DNA of 64,000 nucleotides from Acidithiobacillus concretivorus (lineage in GTDB: Bacteria; Pseudomonadota; Gammaproteobacteria; Acidithiobacillales; Acidithiobacillaceae): assembly GCF_018853445.1 (NCBI RefSeq), contig NZ_JABELD010000037.1, forward strand, positions 1 through 64,000, given 5' to 3'. A program made the translations under genes and the position numbers. Under the pieces are notes generated by a model that did not search any database, had not been told where the DNA came from, and saw only the letters and a program-made list of their open reading frames with translations. Positions within the stretch are counted from its first letter, which is position 1. Each line of letters opens with the position of its first letter. Below are positions 50,821 through 63,434 of the stretch, one piece after another.

Positions 50821-51326
50821 GCTTGTCAGCACCGCAGCCACTCGATGTGCAACATCGGCTGGAAGATTTTGACTGCGGAAAATCCGGTCTCAACGACTGG
50901 CTGTTGCGCCACGCTCGCCAGGCGCAAGGTGGTGGCTCGGCGAGAACCTTCGTGATCTGTGATGAAACGCGTGTTGCCGGTTACTTCAGCCTGACGGTAG
51001 GCCAAATCGACACACTCGATGCACCCGAGCGCATTCGTCGGGGAATGGGTCATTACCCGATCCCACTGGTCATTCTGGCACGCCTTGCTGTGGATCTTGA
51101 TTATCAAAAACAAGGTGTCGGCTTTAGTTTATTGCAAGATGCTATCCACCGGGCGCTTGCAATTGCCGAGCATGCGGGCATCCGGGCTTTACTGACGCAC
51201 CCTCTTGATGCCGATGCGTTCTATCGCCGTTTCGGATTCGAACCGACGCCAGACAACGATCAGCAACTCATCCTGCTACTCAAGGATGCGCGACGCTTCG
51301 CCCGGAATACCGCATTGCAGCGTTAA
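50817..51326 (+). CDS. tacT: TacT-type GNAT acetyltransferase toxin
   Basis: This 169-residue protein has a GNAT fold with ILARLAVDLDYQKQGVGFSLL, whose Gln-x-x-Gly-x-Gly holds acetyl-CoA, and the late Tyr in DAFYRRFGFEP that acts as general acid. The N-terminal LEDFDCGKSGLNDWLLRHA is the TacT/AtaT signature. Such toxins acetylate aminoacyl-tRNA and stop translation. It appears complete and is paired with the antitoxin by a 4-base overlap. It lies beside a tRNA-Cys gene in accessory DNA. Confidence 0.9.
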   Translation: MSLSAPQPLDVQHRLEDFDCGKSGLNDWLLRHARQAQGGGSARTFVICDETRVAGYFSLTVGQIDTLDAPERIRRGMGHYPIPLVILARLAVDLDYQKQGVGFSLLQDAIHRALAIAEHAGIRALLTHPLDADAFYRRFGFEPTPDNDQQLILLLKDARRFARNTALQR

Positions 51327-51369
51327 TCCAATGTGCGTCGGAGATATGCTTGTAAGTTTTTGATTGATT

Positions 51370-51443
51370 TGGAGGCTGGGCCCGGAATCGAACCGAGGTA
51401 CGCGGCTTTGCAGGCCGCTGCATGACCACTCTGCCACCCAGCC
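51370..51443 (-). tRNA. tRNA-Cys (GCA)
   Basis: A 74-base gene read on the minus strand starts GGCTGGG and ends CCCAGCC-T-CCA, with the CCA encoded. The anticodon arm GCGGC-CTGCAAA-GCCGC gives anticodon GCA. The T arm contains GGTTCGATTCC. U73 is the expected cysteine discriminator. It follows tRNA-Gly by 39 bases. Confidence 0.96.
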
Positions 51444-51482
51444 TTAAAAGAAAAGGGAAAGCGTAAAACTTTCCCTCGATAT

Positions 51483-51557
51483 TGGAGCGGGAAACGAGGC
51501 TCGAACTCGCGACCCCAACCTTGGCAAGGTTGTGCTCTACCACTGAGCTATTCCCGC
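51483..51557 (-). tRNA. tRNA-Gly (GCC)
   Basis: A 75-base gene on the minus strand starts GCGGGAA and ends TTCCCGC-T-CCA with encoded CCA. The anticodon arm CAACC-TTGCCAA-GGTTG gives GCC. The D arm AGCTCAGTGGTAGAGC and T arm GAGTTCGAGCC are standard. It follows pgsA by 21 bases, as in the E. coli uvrC-pgsA-glyW-cysT order. Confidence 0.97.
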
Positions 51558-51578
51558 ATGGGCGCAAAGATAAAGGTA

Positions 51579-52166
51579 TCACCCATCCTTGTCAAGATCA
51601 GCGCCAGAAGCCATCAGACTGGGCCAGGCGGCTTGCAGATAGCCGAGCATACTCCACAAAGTCATGATGGCGGCGATGACTAAAAGCCCGATTCCGACAA
51701 TGCGGGTGGACACTCCCCAAATGGGTTCGCGATAGACCAGAAACAAAATAGCCAGCATCTGGGTGGTCGCCTTGGCCTTCCCCAGCCAGGACACCGCCAC
51801 CTTTTTGCGCTCACCAAGTTCCGCCATCCATTCGCGCAGGGCGGACACAGTAATCTCCCGGCCCACGATCACACTGATGAGAATCCCGGCCAGCACTGGC
51901 GTCATTTCTTGCGAAGAGGCAATCAGTATCAGGGCGGTCACCACCATGATCTTGTCGGCCACAGGGTCCAGAAAAGTTCCGAATGGCGAAACCCCCTGAT
52001 AACGTCGCGCCAGATAACCATCTGCCCAGTCGGTAATGGCGGCAATGGCAAAAACAGCCGTTGCTGCATAGGTTCTTGCTTCGCCCCCCCAATAAAACAG
52101 GGCGACGAATATAGGCACCAGCAGAATGCGGAGAATGGTCAGATAATTGGGTAAACGCTTTATCAC
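51579..52166 (-). CDS. pgsA: CDP-diacylglycerol-glycerol-3-phosphate 3-phosphatidyltransferase
   Basis: This 195-residue inner membrane enzyme makes phosphatidylglycerol phosphate. The CDP-alcohol phosphotransferase motif is complete: DWADGYLARRYQGVSPFGTFLDPVADK, read as D-G-x2-A-R-x8-G-x3-D-x3-D. About four to five hydrophobic helices are present. It follows uvrC on the minus strand by 15 bases and precedes two tRNA genes, the arrangement seen in gammaproteobacteria. Confidence 0.96.
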   Translation of the reverse strand: MIKRLPNYLTILRILLVPIFVALFYWGGEARTYAATAVFAIAAITDWADGYLARRYQGVSPFGTFLDPVADKIMVVTALILIASSQEMTPVLAGILISVIVGREITVSALREWMAELGERKKVAVSWLGKAKATTQMLAILFLVYREPIWGVSTRIVGIGLLVIAAIMTLWSMLGYLQAAWPSLMASGADLDKDG

Positions 52167-52181
52167 AGTCCGCTAACTTCC

Positions 52182-54044
52182 TTAATGAAAATGATCATAA
52201 ATGCGTTGGGCCAATTCCTGATGAATCCCCTCCACTCTTTGCAAGTCGTCCAGACCCGCATCGCGAACGCCCTTCAGCCCGCCAAAAGCGCGCAGCAACG
52301 CCATGCGCCGTTTGGCACCAATGCCAGCGATGTTATCCAGATCTGACTCCTGACGGCTTTTGCTGCGCCGCGCGCGATGACCGGTAATCGCAAAACGATG
52401 CGCTTCATCCCTGATTTCCTGAATCACCAACAAGGCAGGATCATCAGGCGGCAACTGCCGGGCCATCGGCCAACCGGGTACATGTAGCAGTTCCATTCCG
52501 GGTCGGCGGGTTGTCCCCTTCGATACGCCGCAAAGCTGGATTCCATCAATTTCCAGCAAGGCCAGTGCTGCCTCGGCACGTGCCAATTGCCCTGGCCCGC
52601 CATCTATCAGAACAATCTCGGGCAACGCCATTCCTTCTTTTTGCAGACGTCCATAGCGCCGATAGACCGCCTGCTCAATGGCCGCGTAATCATCACCACC
52701 GGTCACATCACGGATGTTGAAACGGCGATAGGCTTCTTTCATCGCCCCATCTTCACCGAAAACCACACAGGAAGCTACTGCCGCCTCACCACGGGTATGA
52801 CTGATATCAAAACATTCTACTCTCTGCGGCAATTCAGGAAGCTCAAAAAACTCCTGCAGTAACAACATTCTCCGCCGCCCCGCATGGGCATTTTGGGTAC
52901 GCTGACGTAATGCCCCCACGGCATTGGTGTGTGCCATAGCCATCCAGCGTTTGCGGGGCCCCCGCTGCGGCGCATCCATAACCACTTTATGCCCGGACTG
53001 GGCTATTAAGGCTTCCGTCACGGTAGCGCCGTTGCGGGGCAATATGTTAATCAAAAGATTCCCCGGCACATCCTTGTTATTATAGAACTGCATGAGAAAA
53101 CCTGCCATGACATCCGGCCCGCGCAGGTCCTCGGTATGCTGAGGAAACAAAGCTCTGCCACCCAGTTGGCGCCCATTACGGATAAAGCTGACGAAAATGA
53201 CCCATTGTCCGTTTTCCTGGACCAGGGCAATCACATCAAAATCGCCACCACCCGCTTGCGCCACATATTGGCGCTCCTGAATTTTGGACAGGGCGGCAAT
53301 CTGATCACGACGTCGGGCTGCTTCTTCAAAATTCAACTGTTCCGCCGCCTGTTGCATCCTTTCACCCAGATTGCGAATGGCCTCGTCACTCCTGCCCTCC
53401 AGAAAACGGATGGCATCATTCACATCCCGGGCGTAGTCTTCAAGGAGAATATGCCCCACACAGGGGCCACTGCAGCGCTGAATCTGGTATTGCAGGCAGG
53501 CGCGACTGCGATTGCGAAACGTAGGTTCTTCACAAGTCCGTAGCCGAAAGGCCTTTTGCAGCAGCACCATACTTTCACGCAAGGCCGTCACCGCCGGGTA
53601 CGGACCGAAATAATGCCCCTTTTTCTTTTGTGTGCCACGGTGCAGACTCATCTGCGGGAAAGACTCGCCGGTCTCAATCAACAAATACGGATAACTTTTG
53701 TCATCGCGCAGCAATATATTGTAGGGAGGATGATGGCGCTTGATGAGATTCGCCTCCAGCACCAGAGCCTCGGTTTCCGTATGGGTGACGAGCACTTCAA
53801 CATGTTGCACCTGCGCCAGCATAGCGAGGGTTTTGGGGCTATGCCGCTGTTTCTGAAAGTACGAACTCACGCGACGCTTCAAATTGCGCGCTTTGCCAAC
53901 ATAAAGCAGGCGTCGGCCGGCACCGTACATCTGATAAATGCCGGGTTGACTGGTCAGGGTGCGCAAAAACTCCCGGAGATCAAAAGGTGCATCAGATTCC
54001 AGCTCCTGATTGGCAGAGTTTTCGGAGGATTGTTGCGTCATCAC
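52182..54044 (-). CDS. uvrC: Excinuclease ABC subunit C
   Basis: This 620-residue nuclease cuts both sides of a lesion during nucleotide excision repair. The GIY-YIG domain is at about 30-115 (PGIYQMYGAGRRLLYVGKARNLKRR), the UVR coiled coil at about 205-240, the C-terminal endonuclease domain has ECFDISHTRGEAAVASCVVF and LIDGGPGQLARA, and paired helix-hairpin-helix units close the protein (LDNIAGIGAKRRMALLRAFGG). The first two codons are both ATG. Length is normal. Confidence 0.97.
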   Translation of the reverse strand: MMTQQSSENSANQELESDAPFDLREFLRTLTSQPGIYQMYGAGRRLLYVGKARNLKRRVSSYFQKQRHSPKTLAMLAQVQHVEVLVTHTETEALVLEANLIKRHHPPYNILLRDDKSYPYLLIETGESFPQMSLHRGTQKKKGHYFGPYPAVTALRESMVLLQKAFRLRTCEEPTFRNRSRACLQYQIQRCSGPCVGHILLEDYARDVNDAIRFLEGRSDEAIRNLGERMQQAAEQLNFEEAARRRDQIAALSKIQERQYVAQAGGGDFDVIALVQENGQWVIFVSFIRNGRQLGGRALFPQHTEDLRGPDVMAGFLMQFYNNKDVPGNLLINILPRNGATVTEALIAQSGHKVVMDAPQRGPRKRWMAMAHTNAVGALRQRTQNAHAGRRRMLLLQEFFELPELPQRVECFDISHTRGEAAVASCVVFGEDGAMKEAYRRFNIRDVTGGDDYAAIEQAVYRRYGRLQKEGMALPEIVLIDGGPGQLARAEAALALLEIDGIQLCGVSKGTTRRPGMELLHVPGWPMARQLPPDDPALLVIQEIRDEAHRFAITGHRARRSKSRQESDLDNIAGIGAKRRMALLRAFGGLKGVRDAGLDDLQRVEGIHQELAQRIYDHFH

Positions 54045-54056
54045 TTTAACGGGGTT

Positions 54057-54374
54057 TTATGCTGTCTCGGCCTGCTGCGCATCCAGACGACGCAGATATT
54101 CCCAGGTAAAAATCCCGGTGCTGTGGCCATCACTGAAATGAATTTGAATGGCATAATTGCCTACCGGCAGCACATCGACAATACTCACGTCTTCCTTGCC
54201 GGTGATCACCCGGGCTTCATCCGGGGTGTGCCCTTTGCATTCCGCACAAGGGCATTCTACGCGCAGATATTCAAAACTGAGATCACTGGTATGTCCATCT
54301 GCCCAGTCAATTTCCATCTTCCGACTGATCATCAAGGGACGAATTTCCAGGGGCTGGGTGTGTGAGTCAGACAT
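54057..54374 (-). CDS. DUF971 family protein
   Basis: This 105-residue protein has the DUF971 fold that also forms the N-terminal domain of gamma-butyrobetaine hydroxylase. Typical features are LEIDWADGHTS-like (here MEIDWADGHTSDLSFEYLRVECPCAEC) with the CxC...C cluster and VGNYAIQIHFSDGHSTGIFTWEYLR. The family is often linked to Fe-S or molybdenum cofactor work, but its role is not settled. It lies 12 bases before uvrC on the same strand and is divergent from efp. Confidence 0.88.
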   Translation of the reverse strand: MSDSHTQPLEIRPLMISRKMEIDWADGHTSDLSFEYLRVECPCAECKGHTPDEARVITGKEDVSIVDVLPVGNYAIQIHFSDGHSTGIFTWEYLRRLDAQQAETA

Positions 54375-54465
54375 GAGAAACCTCTTAAAGGAGCGGACTG
54401 GTCAGAAATAAGCCTCTAGGGTACAATTCACGCCCTCTAAAGGGAATGCCCACAAGGATGATGGT

Positions 54466-55026
54466 ATGAAGATTTCGGCCTTTGATATTCGCCCCGGCAA
54501 TATTCTGGAACATGAAAAAGGGCTTTGGCGTGTACTCAAAACGGATTTTGTGAAGCCTGGCAAAGGCGGGGCCTTCGTTCAGGTCGAAATGAAAAACATC
54601 GAAACAGGAACCAAATCCAATACCCGTTTCCGCTCGGGTGAAACCATGGAAAAAGCCGTAGTGGAAGCCAGAACCATGCAATATTTATATGCTGACAGCA
54701 CCGGTTACGTATTCATGGATAACGAAAACTTTGAACAATCCATTCTCAGCGAAGACCTGTTGGAAGGTCAGACCGGGTATTTATTGCCCAACACGGAAAT
54801 TCAGGTCAATTTGCATAATGATCGCCCCATTGGGGTGGAATTACCTTCGGTGGTCGTTCTTGAAGTGACCGAAGCGGACCCGGCCATCAAAGGTCAGACG
54901 GCCACAGGCTCCTACAAGTCGGCGCGTATGGAAACGGGTATTACGGTGATGGTGCCCCAGTTTGTGAATTCTGGAGAGAAAATCCGGGTAAATACTACTG
55001 ATGGAACCTATATAGACCGGGCCTGA
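54466..55026 (+). CDS. efp: Translation elongation factor P
   Basis: This 186-residue protein helps ribosomes through polyproline stretches. The three OB-like domains are complete. The loop PGKGGAF places Lys33 at the tip, the residue that is beta-lysylated by EpmA in many proteobacteria. The C-terminal motif GEKIRVNTTDGTYIDRA is standard. The gene is single, ends in a bidirectional terminator and is convergent with ftsB. Confidence 0.97.
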   Translation: MKISAFDIRPGNILEHEKGLWRVLKTDFVKPGKGGAFVQVEMKNIETGTKSNTRFRSGETMEKAVVEARTMQYLYADSTGYVFMDNENFEQSILSEDLLEGQTGYLLPNTEIQVNLHNDRPIGVELPSVVVLEVTEADPAIKGQTATGSYKSARMETGITVMVPQFVNSGEKIRVNTTDGTYIDRA

Positions 55027-55032
55027 ATGACA

Positions 55033-55065
55033 AAACCGTCTGATCCGAATCGAATCAGACGGTTT
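55033..55065. terminator. Bidirectional terminator between efp and ftsB
   Basis: AAACCGTCTGAT (55033-55044) pairs perfectly with ATCAGACGGTTT (55054-55065) around nine bases. The A and T ends supply T-rich tails in both directions for the two convergent genes. Confidence 0.88.
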
Positions 55066-55067
55066 AT

Positions 55068-55403
55068 TTAAGAGTTTTCCGTTGCCGGAATCACCCAGAC
55101 GAATATTTCGCCTTTGCTGACCATTCCCAAATGGCGGCGCGCCAGCTCTTCTACGGCGCGATCTCCGCTTTGCAGGCTGACCACTTTGGCTTCCAGATGA
55201 TCATTGCGCGCTTCGAGCTTTTTCAAAACCACTTCTTTGCTCTCCAGTTGGTGATGTAATTCACCCACATTTAACCAGCTACCCGTTCCAAACCACAGCG
55301 GGAATTGCAAAGCACATAAAGCGGCGAGCAACATGAAATCAACCAGGCGCATTTCTGATTTTGCCGTATTCACTTTGACTTTGAACTGCGCCCAATCAAA
55401 CAT
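55068..55403 (-). CDS. ftsB: Cell division protein FtsB
   Basis: This 111-residue bitopic protein of the divisome FtsQLB complex has a short N terminus, one transmembrane helix (FMLLAALCALQFPLWFGTGSW), a coiled coil at about 45-75 (HHQLESKEVVLKKLEARNDHLEAKV) and the conserved RAVEELARRHLGMVSKGEIFVW. The LQFPLWFG motif is the family mark. An ATG at 55352 is a possible later start, but the one at 55403 has a GGAG site. It follows eno, as in many proteobacteria. Confidence 0.93.
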   Translation of the reverse strand: MFDWAQFKVKVNTAKSEMRLVDFMLLAALCALQFPLWFGTGSWLNVGELHHQLESKEVVLKKLEARNDHLEAKVVSLQSGDRAVEELARRHLGMVSKGEIFVWVIPATENS

Positions 55404-55461
55404 ATCGAAATAATCTCCAGGAAACGCAAGCGTCTTTGCAAACGCTCTATAATATTACCTT

Positions 55462-59263
<3,802 letters not shown>

Positions 59264-59312
59264 TTAGGCACAACGCGAACAACACACAGGAAGGGAGAAA
59301 CAGACTATTGTG

Positions 59313-59338
59313 ACTGGGTCCGCTGTGGCAGACCCAGT
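59313..59338. repeat. Inverted repeat ACTGGGTC-N10-GACCCAGT
   Basis: A perfect 8-base inverted repeat lies 24 bases after the alcohol dehydrogenase stop, in the 149-base gap before pyrG. It has no T run, so it may be a weak terminator, a mRNA stability hairpin or an operator. pyrG itself starts 101 bases further on, with no clear attenuator. Confidence 0.5.
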
Positions 59339-59361
59339 AGGCACATCTTTCGGTTCCCTTG

Positions 59362-60402
59362 TTACAGGGTGGCCATATCAATGACAAAACGGTATTTAAC
59401 GTCGCTTTTCAGCATCCGTTCATAGGCCGTGTTGATGTAGTCCATGGGAATCATTTCAATATCCGAACCAATTCCGTGTTCTGCACAGAAGTCGAGCATT
59501 TCCTGGGTTTCACGAATACCGCCAATGAGCGAACCCGCCAGCTGACGACGTTTGAATATCAGGTTAAACACTTCCGGAGAAGGATGCGGTTCGGCGGGAA
59601 CACCCACCAGCGTCATAGTGCCATCCCGCTTCAATAGGCTCAGAAAGGCATCCAGATTATGAGAAGCGGCCACCGTATTGAGGATAAAATCAAAACTGTT
59701 GGAATGCTCAGCCATCTGCTTGGGATCCGTGGAAATGCAGACTTCATCCGCTCCCAGACGTTTACCATCTTCGATTTTACCGGGCGAGGTCGTAAATAAA
59801 ACGACATGCGCCCCCATCGCATGGGCGAGTTTGACGCCCATATGACCCAATCCACCCAAACCGACAATGCCCACTTTTTTACCCGGCCCTACCTGCCAGT
59901 GACGTAACGGCGAGTAAGTGGTGATGCCCGCGCAAAGCAACGGGGCCACACTGGCCAGATTTTTCTCGTCATGGCGGACTTTCAGCACAAAAGACTCCTT
60001 GACGACCACGCTTTGTGAATAACCCCCAAACGTATTTTCCCCGCCAAATACCGGGCCATTATACGTTCCGGTAAAACCATTCTCGCAATATTGTTCTTCA
60101 CCCTCGTCACAGGAGCTGCAGTGTCCACAACTGTCCACCATACAACCCACGCCTGCAAAATCACCTACTTTGAAATTTTTGACCTGGTCACCGACAGCCA
60201 CCACCCTGCCGACAATTTCATGACCGGGAACTGCGGGGTAAATGGTGTTTTTCCACTCATTACGGGCCGTGTGCAAATCCGAATGGCAGACACCGCAGTA
60301 AAGAATTTCAATTTTGACATCATCCGGACCCGGCTGCCGTCTTTCTATGTCATGCGGAGCTAAAGGGCTGGTGGATGATTGGGCTGCATAGGCTTTCGTC
60401 AT
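59362..60402 (-). CDS. Zinc-dependent NAD(P) alcohol dehydrogenase (YahK/AdhC-like)
   Basis: This 346-residue medium-chain dehydrogenase of the cinnamyl-alcohol type reduces aldehydes. Catalytic zinc residues lie in YCGVCHSDLH, PGHEIVG and the later Cys; the structural zinc has four Cys in CGHCSSCDEGEEQYC. The NADP-binding loop is GLGGLGHMGVKLAHAMGA. It is preceded 31 bases upstream by a double-cupin gene on the same strand, suggesting a two-gene unit for aldehyde or redox stress. Confidence 0.93.
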   Translation of the reverse strand: MTKAYAAQSSTSPLAPHDIERRQPGPDDVKIEILYCGVCHSDLHTARNEWKNTIYPAVPGHEIVGRVVAVGDQVKNFKVGDFAGVGCMVDSCGHCSSCDEGEEQYCENGFTGTYNGPVFGGENTFGGYSQSVVVKESFVLKVRHDEKNLASVAPLLCAGITTYSPLRHWQVGPGKKVGIVGLGGLGHMGVKLAHAMGAHVVLFTTSPGKIEDGKRLGADEVCISTDPKQMAEHSNSFDFILNTVAASHNLDAFLSLLKRDGTMTLVGVPAEPHPSPEVFNLIFKRRQLAGSLIGGIRETQEMLDFCAEHGIGSDIEMIPMDYINTAYERMLKSDVKYRFVIDMATL

Positions 60403-60433
60403 AATATCTCCTTAAATCACTTGTTGTGTGTAC

Positions 60434-61108
60434 TTAACTGCCATCTGCCGACAAAGGCAGATGACCCGTCTTGACCAGAATCAGACAACCTTCCTTGCTG
60501 AAAGGCTGGTGGGCACTCCAATGGGGACTACGCATCCAGGTTCCGGCAGGATATTCGCCGTGCTCATCGGCAAATGTTCCCTCCAAAACCAATATTTCTT
60601 CACCACCATAATGACGATGTGCCTGAAAATAAGTTTCCGGCTGCCAGCGCACCAGCGCGGTATGTTCTCCCTCAAAGTCAGCCAGAGGGAGTACCGTGAG
60701 GCCATCTACCAGACCGGATGACCAACGCGCCTGGGCCATATTGACCCGTACCGGCTGCAGATCCCGAGGATTGAAGTGGCGCAACTTTACAAAAAGGATG
60801 CAGCCCTCATCTGAATAAGGGGCATGGGCAGAACCAGGAGGATTTCGCAAATAAGTCCCGGGACCATAACTTCCTGTCTCGTCGGAAAACGTCCCCGTCA
60901 AAACAAAAATTTCTTCACCCAGAGGGTGTTGATGTTCTGGAAAATGGGCACCCGGTACATAACGTACCACGGAAGTTGCGCGCGCTGTCTCCTCCCCGTC
61001 CCGCTCCAGCAAACGGCGCTGAACGCCCTCTGCCGGAGAACCCTGCCAGGGTAAGTCCGGGGTGTAAATAACTACAGTTTTGGACCAATCGGTATTGAGC
61101 TGCATCAC
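60434..61108 (-). CDS. Double-cupin protein (ChrR cupin-like)
   Basis: This 224-residue protein is made of two tandem cupin domains. Each has the HxH-x5-E metal motif: PEHQHPLGEEIFVLTG in the first, QAHRHYGGEEILVLEG in the second. Both are followed by PxGTxxRxPxxSAH. The domain is related to the ChrR anti-sigma cupin, but the zinc-binding anti-sigma part is missing and no sigma factor gene is near. It may be a metal-dependent dioxygenase or sensor. It shares a transcript with the alcohol dehydrogenase. Confidence 0.85.
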   Translation of the reverse strand: MMQLNTDWSKTVVIYTPDLPWQGSPAEGVQRRLLERDGEETARATSVVRYVPGAHFPEHQHPLGEEIFVLTGTFSDETGSYGPGTYLRNPPGSAHAPYSDEGCILFVKLRHFNPRDLQPVRVNMAQARWSSGLVDGLTVLPLADFEGEHTALVRWQPETYFQAHRHYGGEEILVLEGTFADEHGEYPAGTWMRSPHWSAHQPFSKEGCLILVKTGHLPLSADGS

Positions 61109-61186
61109 TATCTCCTGTTATTACATACCGTCTGGTTGGTATAAATTTTAGGAAATAGCGGCCCAAACGTCAAGTCGCCAAGGGCA

Positions 61187-62494
61187 TTAGACCAGAGGCA
61201 ACCACCAGGCCAGCATCAACAGGGTCAGAAACAACACGGGCGGGGTGATGAGCAAACCGGTTTTCATATATTGACCCCAACCTACGGTGACGCCCTTACG
61301 ACTGAGCACATGCAACCAGAGCAAGGTGGCCAGACTACCGATAGGCGTAAACTTCGGCCCCAGATCGCAACCGATAATGTTGGCATAAATCATGATTTCC
61401 CGAAGCATAGGATCTGCCGTGGCCGGCAGGTGATGAATGGCCAATGCGCCCACCAGCACAGCGGGCATATTGTTCATAATCGAAGAGAGCAGCGCGGCCA
61501 TAAAACCAGTACCCAACGCCGCCACTACCGGTCCATGGCTGGCAAAATCGTGGAGTGCCAGGGTCACATAATGGGTCAGTCCGGCATTGCGTAAACCATA
61601 TACCACCAGGTACATCCCCAGACTGAACACCACAATGGCCCAGGGAGCACCGCGCAATACTTTACGCACCGGAATTTTTGCATCGCGACCACCCTGCAAC
61701 CAGCGACCTGCCAAAGCCAACATGATCAAGGCCCCGGTTCCGGTGACTACCGACACGGGCACATTCCAGTGCGCCGTCACAAAATAGGCTACCAACAGTA
61801 AGATAAGCACCGGAAAACTGGCACGAAACACCAGATGATCTTTAATGACCGTCGCCGGATCCGGCAAATGCGCCGTAGGATAGCTACCCGGAACACTGCG
61901 CCGAAAATACAGCCAGAGGACTGCCAAAGTGGAAAGCAATGCCACAATATCAACGGGCACCATGACGGTCGCATATTGTGAAAAGGAAATATTAAAATAG
62001 TTGGCGCTGACGATGTTCACCAGATTGGAAATCATCAACGGTAAACTGGTGGTATCGGCGACAAAGCCCGTTGCAATAATAAAAGCAAAAGTCGCTGTGG
62101 GTGAAAAATCCAGACGGAGCAAAATGGCCATCACAATAGGCGTCAATAAAAGAGCGGCACCATCATTGGCAAATACCGCTGCAATACAAGCACCTAACAA
62201 GACAATTAGCACAAAGAGCAAGCGACCGCGTCCCCCGCCCCAACGCGCCACATGCAGGGCTGTCCAGTGGAAAAATCCGGCCTCGTCCAGAATCAGGGAA
62301 ATAATGATCAGGGCCACAAAGGTGAAGGTAGCATCCCAGACAATGTGCCAAACAATAGGAATATCGCTCCAGGTAATGACGCCCGTTGCCAAAGCAACGA
62401 CCGCCCCGCCCATGGCACTCCAGCCTATGCTCAGCCCTTTGGGTTGCCAGATGACCAAAATCAGGGTGACGAGAAAAATGACTACGGCCAGCAT
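61187..62494 (-). CDS. arsB: Arsenite efflux permease ArsB
   Basis: This 435-residue inner membrane protein has about 12 transmembrane helices. It opens [24 protein letters not shown] and includes the family blocks [22 protein letters not shown] and [22 protein letters not shown]. It expels arsenite using the proton gradient; no ArsA ATPase is near. I use the ATG at 62494 with GGAG upstream; the frame is open to 62845, but that part lies over arsR on the other strand and is not protein-like. It is divergent from arsR-arsC. Confidence 0.95.
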   Translation of the reverse strand: MLAVVIFLVTLILVIWQPKGLSIGWSAMGGAVVALATGVITWSDIPIVWHIVWDATFTFVALIIISLILDEAGFFHWTALHVARWGGGRGRLLFVLIVLLGACIAAVFANDGAALLLTPIVMAILLRLDFSPTATFAFIIATGFVADTTSLPLMISNLVNIVSANYFNISFSQYATVMVPVDIVALLSTLAVLWLYFRRSVPGSYPTAHLPDPATVIKDHLVFRASFPVLILLLVAYFVTAHWNVPVSVVTGTGALIMLALAGRWLQGGRDAKIPVRKVLRGAPWAIVVFSLGMYLVVYGLRNAGLTHYVTLALHDFASHGPVVAALGTGFMAALLSSIMNNMPAVLVGALAIHHLPATADPMLREIMIYANIIGCDLGPKFTPIGSLATLLWLHVLSRKGVTVGWGQYMKTGLLITPPVLFLTLLMLAWWLPLV

Positions 62495-62586
62495 GGGGCT
62501 AAACTCCAGACGATTGGAAAGTGAAGCTAGTCTTGACGAGGCGTTGATACTTGTCAATACTACAAGAAATGTTCGCGGGTAGAATG

Positions 62587-62952
62587 ATGGAAATTTCAAA
62601 AGAAACGGAAAATATTGTTCAGCAGCTGGAATCGCTAGCCTCTCCCGTGCGTCTGGAAATTTTCCGCTTGCTCGTTGAACAGGAGCCCGCCGGACTGGTT
62701 TCCGGTGATATTGCCGAGCACTTGGGTCAACCCCACAATGGCATCTCCTTTCATTTGAAAAGCCTCCAACATGCCGGTCTGGTAACGGTGCAACGTGAGG
62801 GTCGTTATCAACGCTACCGCGCTGACATGAGCATTGTTCGGGCATTAGTCGCCTATCTGACAGAAAACTGCTGTCGTGGTACCCGGAATTGTTCTTTACC
62901 CCAATCTGCAGATCTGCGACTTGACGAGGAAATACTGAATGAAAACTCCTGA
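62587..62952 (+). CDS. arsR: Arsenite-responsive repressor ArsR (Acidithiobacillus type)
   Basis: This 121-residue ArsR/SmtB winged helix lacks the ELCVCDL site in the DNA-binding helix found in plasmid ArsR. Its cysteines are at the C terminus, in NCCRGTRNC. Counted from the ATG at 62587 they are Cys95, Cys96 and Cys102, the same numbers as in the characterised A. ferrooxidans ArsR, which fixes both the start and the subfamily. The recognition helix is [14 protein letters not shown]. It should repress both arsB and arsRC. An in-frame ATG at 62584 and TTG at 62551 are less likely. Confidence 0.94.
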   Translation: MEISKETENIVQQLESLASPVRLEIFRLLVEQEPAGLVSGDIAEHLGQPHNGISFHLKSLQHAGLVTVQREGRYQRYRADMSIVRALVAYLTENCCRGTRNCSLPQSADLRLDEEILNENS

Positions 62953-63430
62953 GATCCTGTTTCTTTGCACCGGAAATTCCTGTCGTTCTATTCTTGCAGA
63001 AGTCACCATGAACGGGCTGGCCGATTCACGTCTGCACGCAACCAGTGCCGGGAGCCATCCTGCGGGTTATGTTCATCCGCATTCGATACAGCTTCTCCGG
63101 CAGGAAGGCTTTGCCACGGAAGGCCTGAGCAGCAAATCCTGGGATGCACTGAAAACCACGCCGGACATCGTCATTACGGTTTGTGCCAGTGCTGCTGGCG
63201 AGGCCTGCCCCGCCTACCTCGGACCCGCCATACGCGCGCATTGGGGAGTGGAAGATCCGGCCAAGTTCACCGGCAGCGAAGCCGAAATTGATGCAGCTTT
63301 TCAAACGGCATACCGTATTCTCCGGCACCGCATTGAAGCCTTGCTGAAATTGCCCGTGGCTGAATGGCTCGAAAAAGATCCTGCACAATTAAGGCAGGAA
63401 CTGAATCGCATTGGCACCATGGAGCCCTGA
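62939..63430 (+). CDS. arsC: Arsenate reductase, low-molecular-weight phosphatase type
   Basis: This 163-residue thioredoxin-coupled ArsC has the phosphatase P-loop [14 protein letters not shown] with the nucleophile Cys and the later [11 protein letters not shown], whose two cysteines complete the disulfide cascade. The aspartate that closes the site is in VEDPAKF. It overlaps arsR by 14 bases. It reduces arsenate so that ArsB can export arsenite. Confidence 0.94.
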   Translation: MKTPEILFLCTGNSCRSILAEVTMNGLADSRLHATSAGSHPAGYVHPHSIQLLRQEGFATEGLSSKSWDALKTTPDIVITVCASAAGEACPAYLGPAIRAHWGVEDPAKFTGSEAEIDAAFQTAYRILRHRIEALLKLPVAEWLEKDPAQLRQELNRIGTMEP

Positions 63431-63434
63431 GTCA

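Noticed and set aside
62551-62586. An 11- or 12-residue longer ArsR from the TTG at 62551
   Set aside because: It would place the cysteines off the known 95/96/102 numbering and extend over the likely operator between arsB and arsR.
62495-62845. N-terminal extension of ArsB to 552 residues
   Set aside because: The added 117 residues are antisense to arsR, rich in Cys and Arg, and not membrane-like; the ATG at 62494 has a ribosome site and gives the normal family length.
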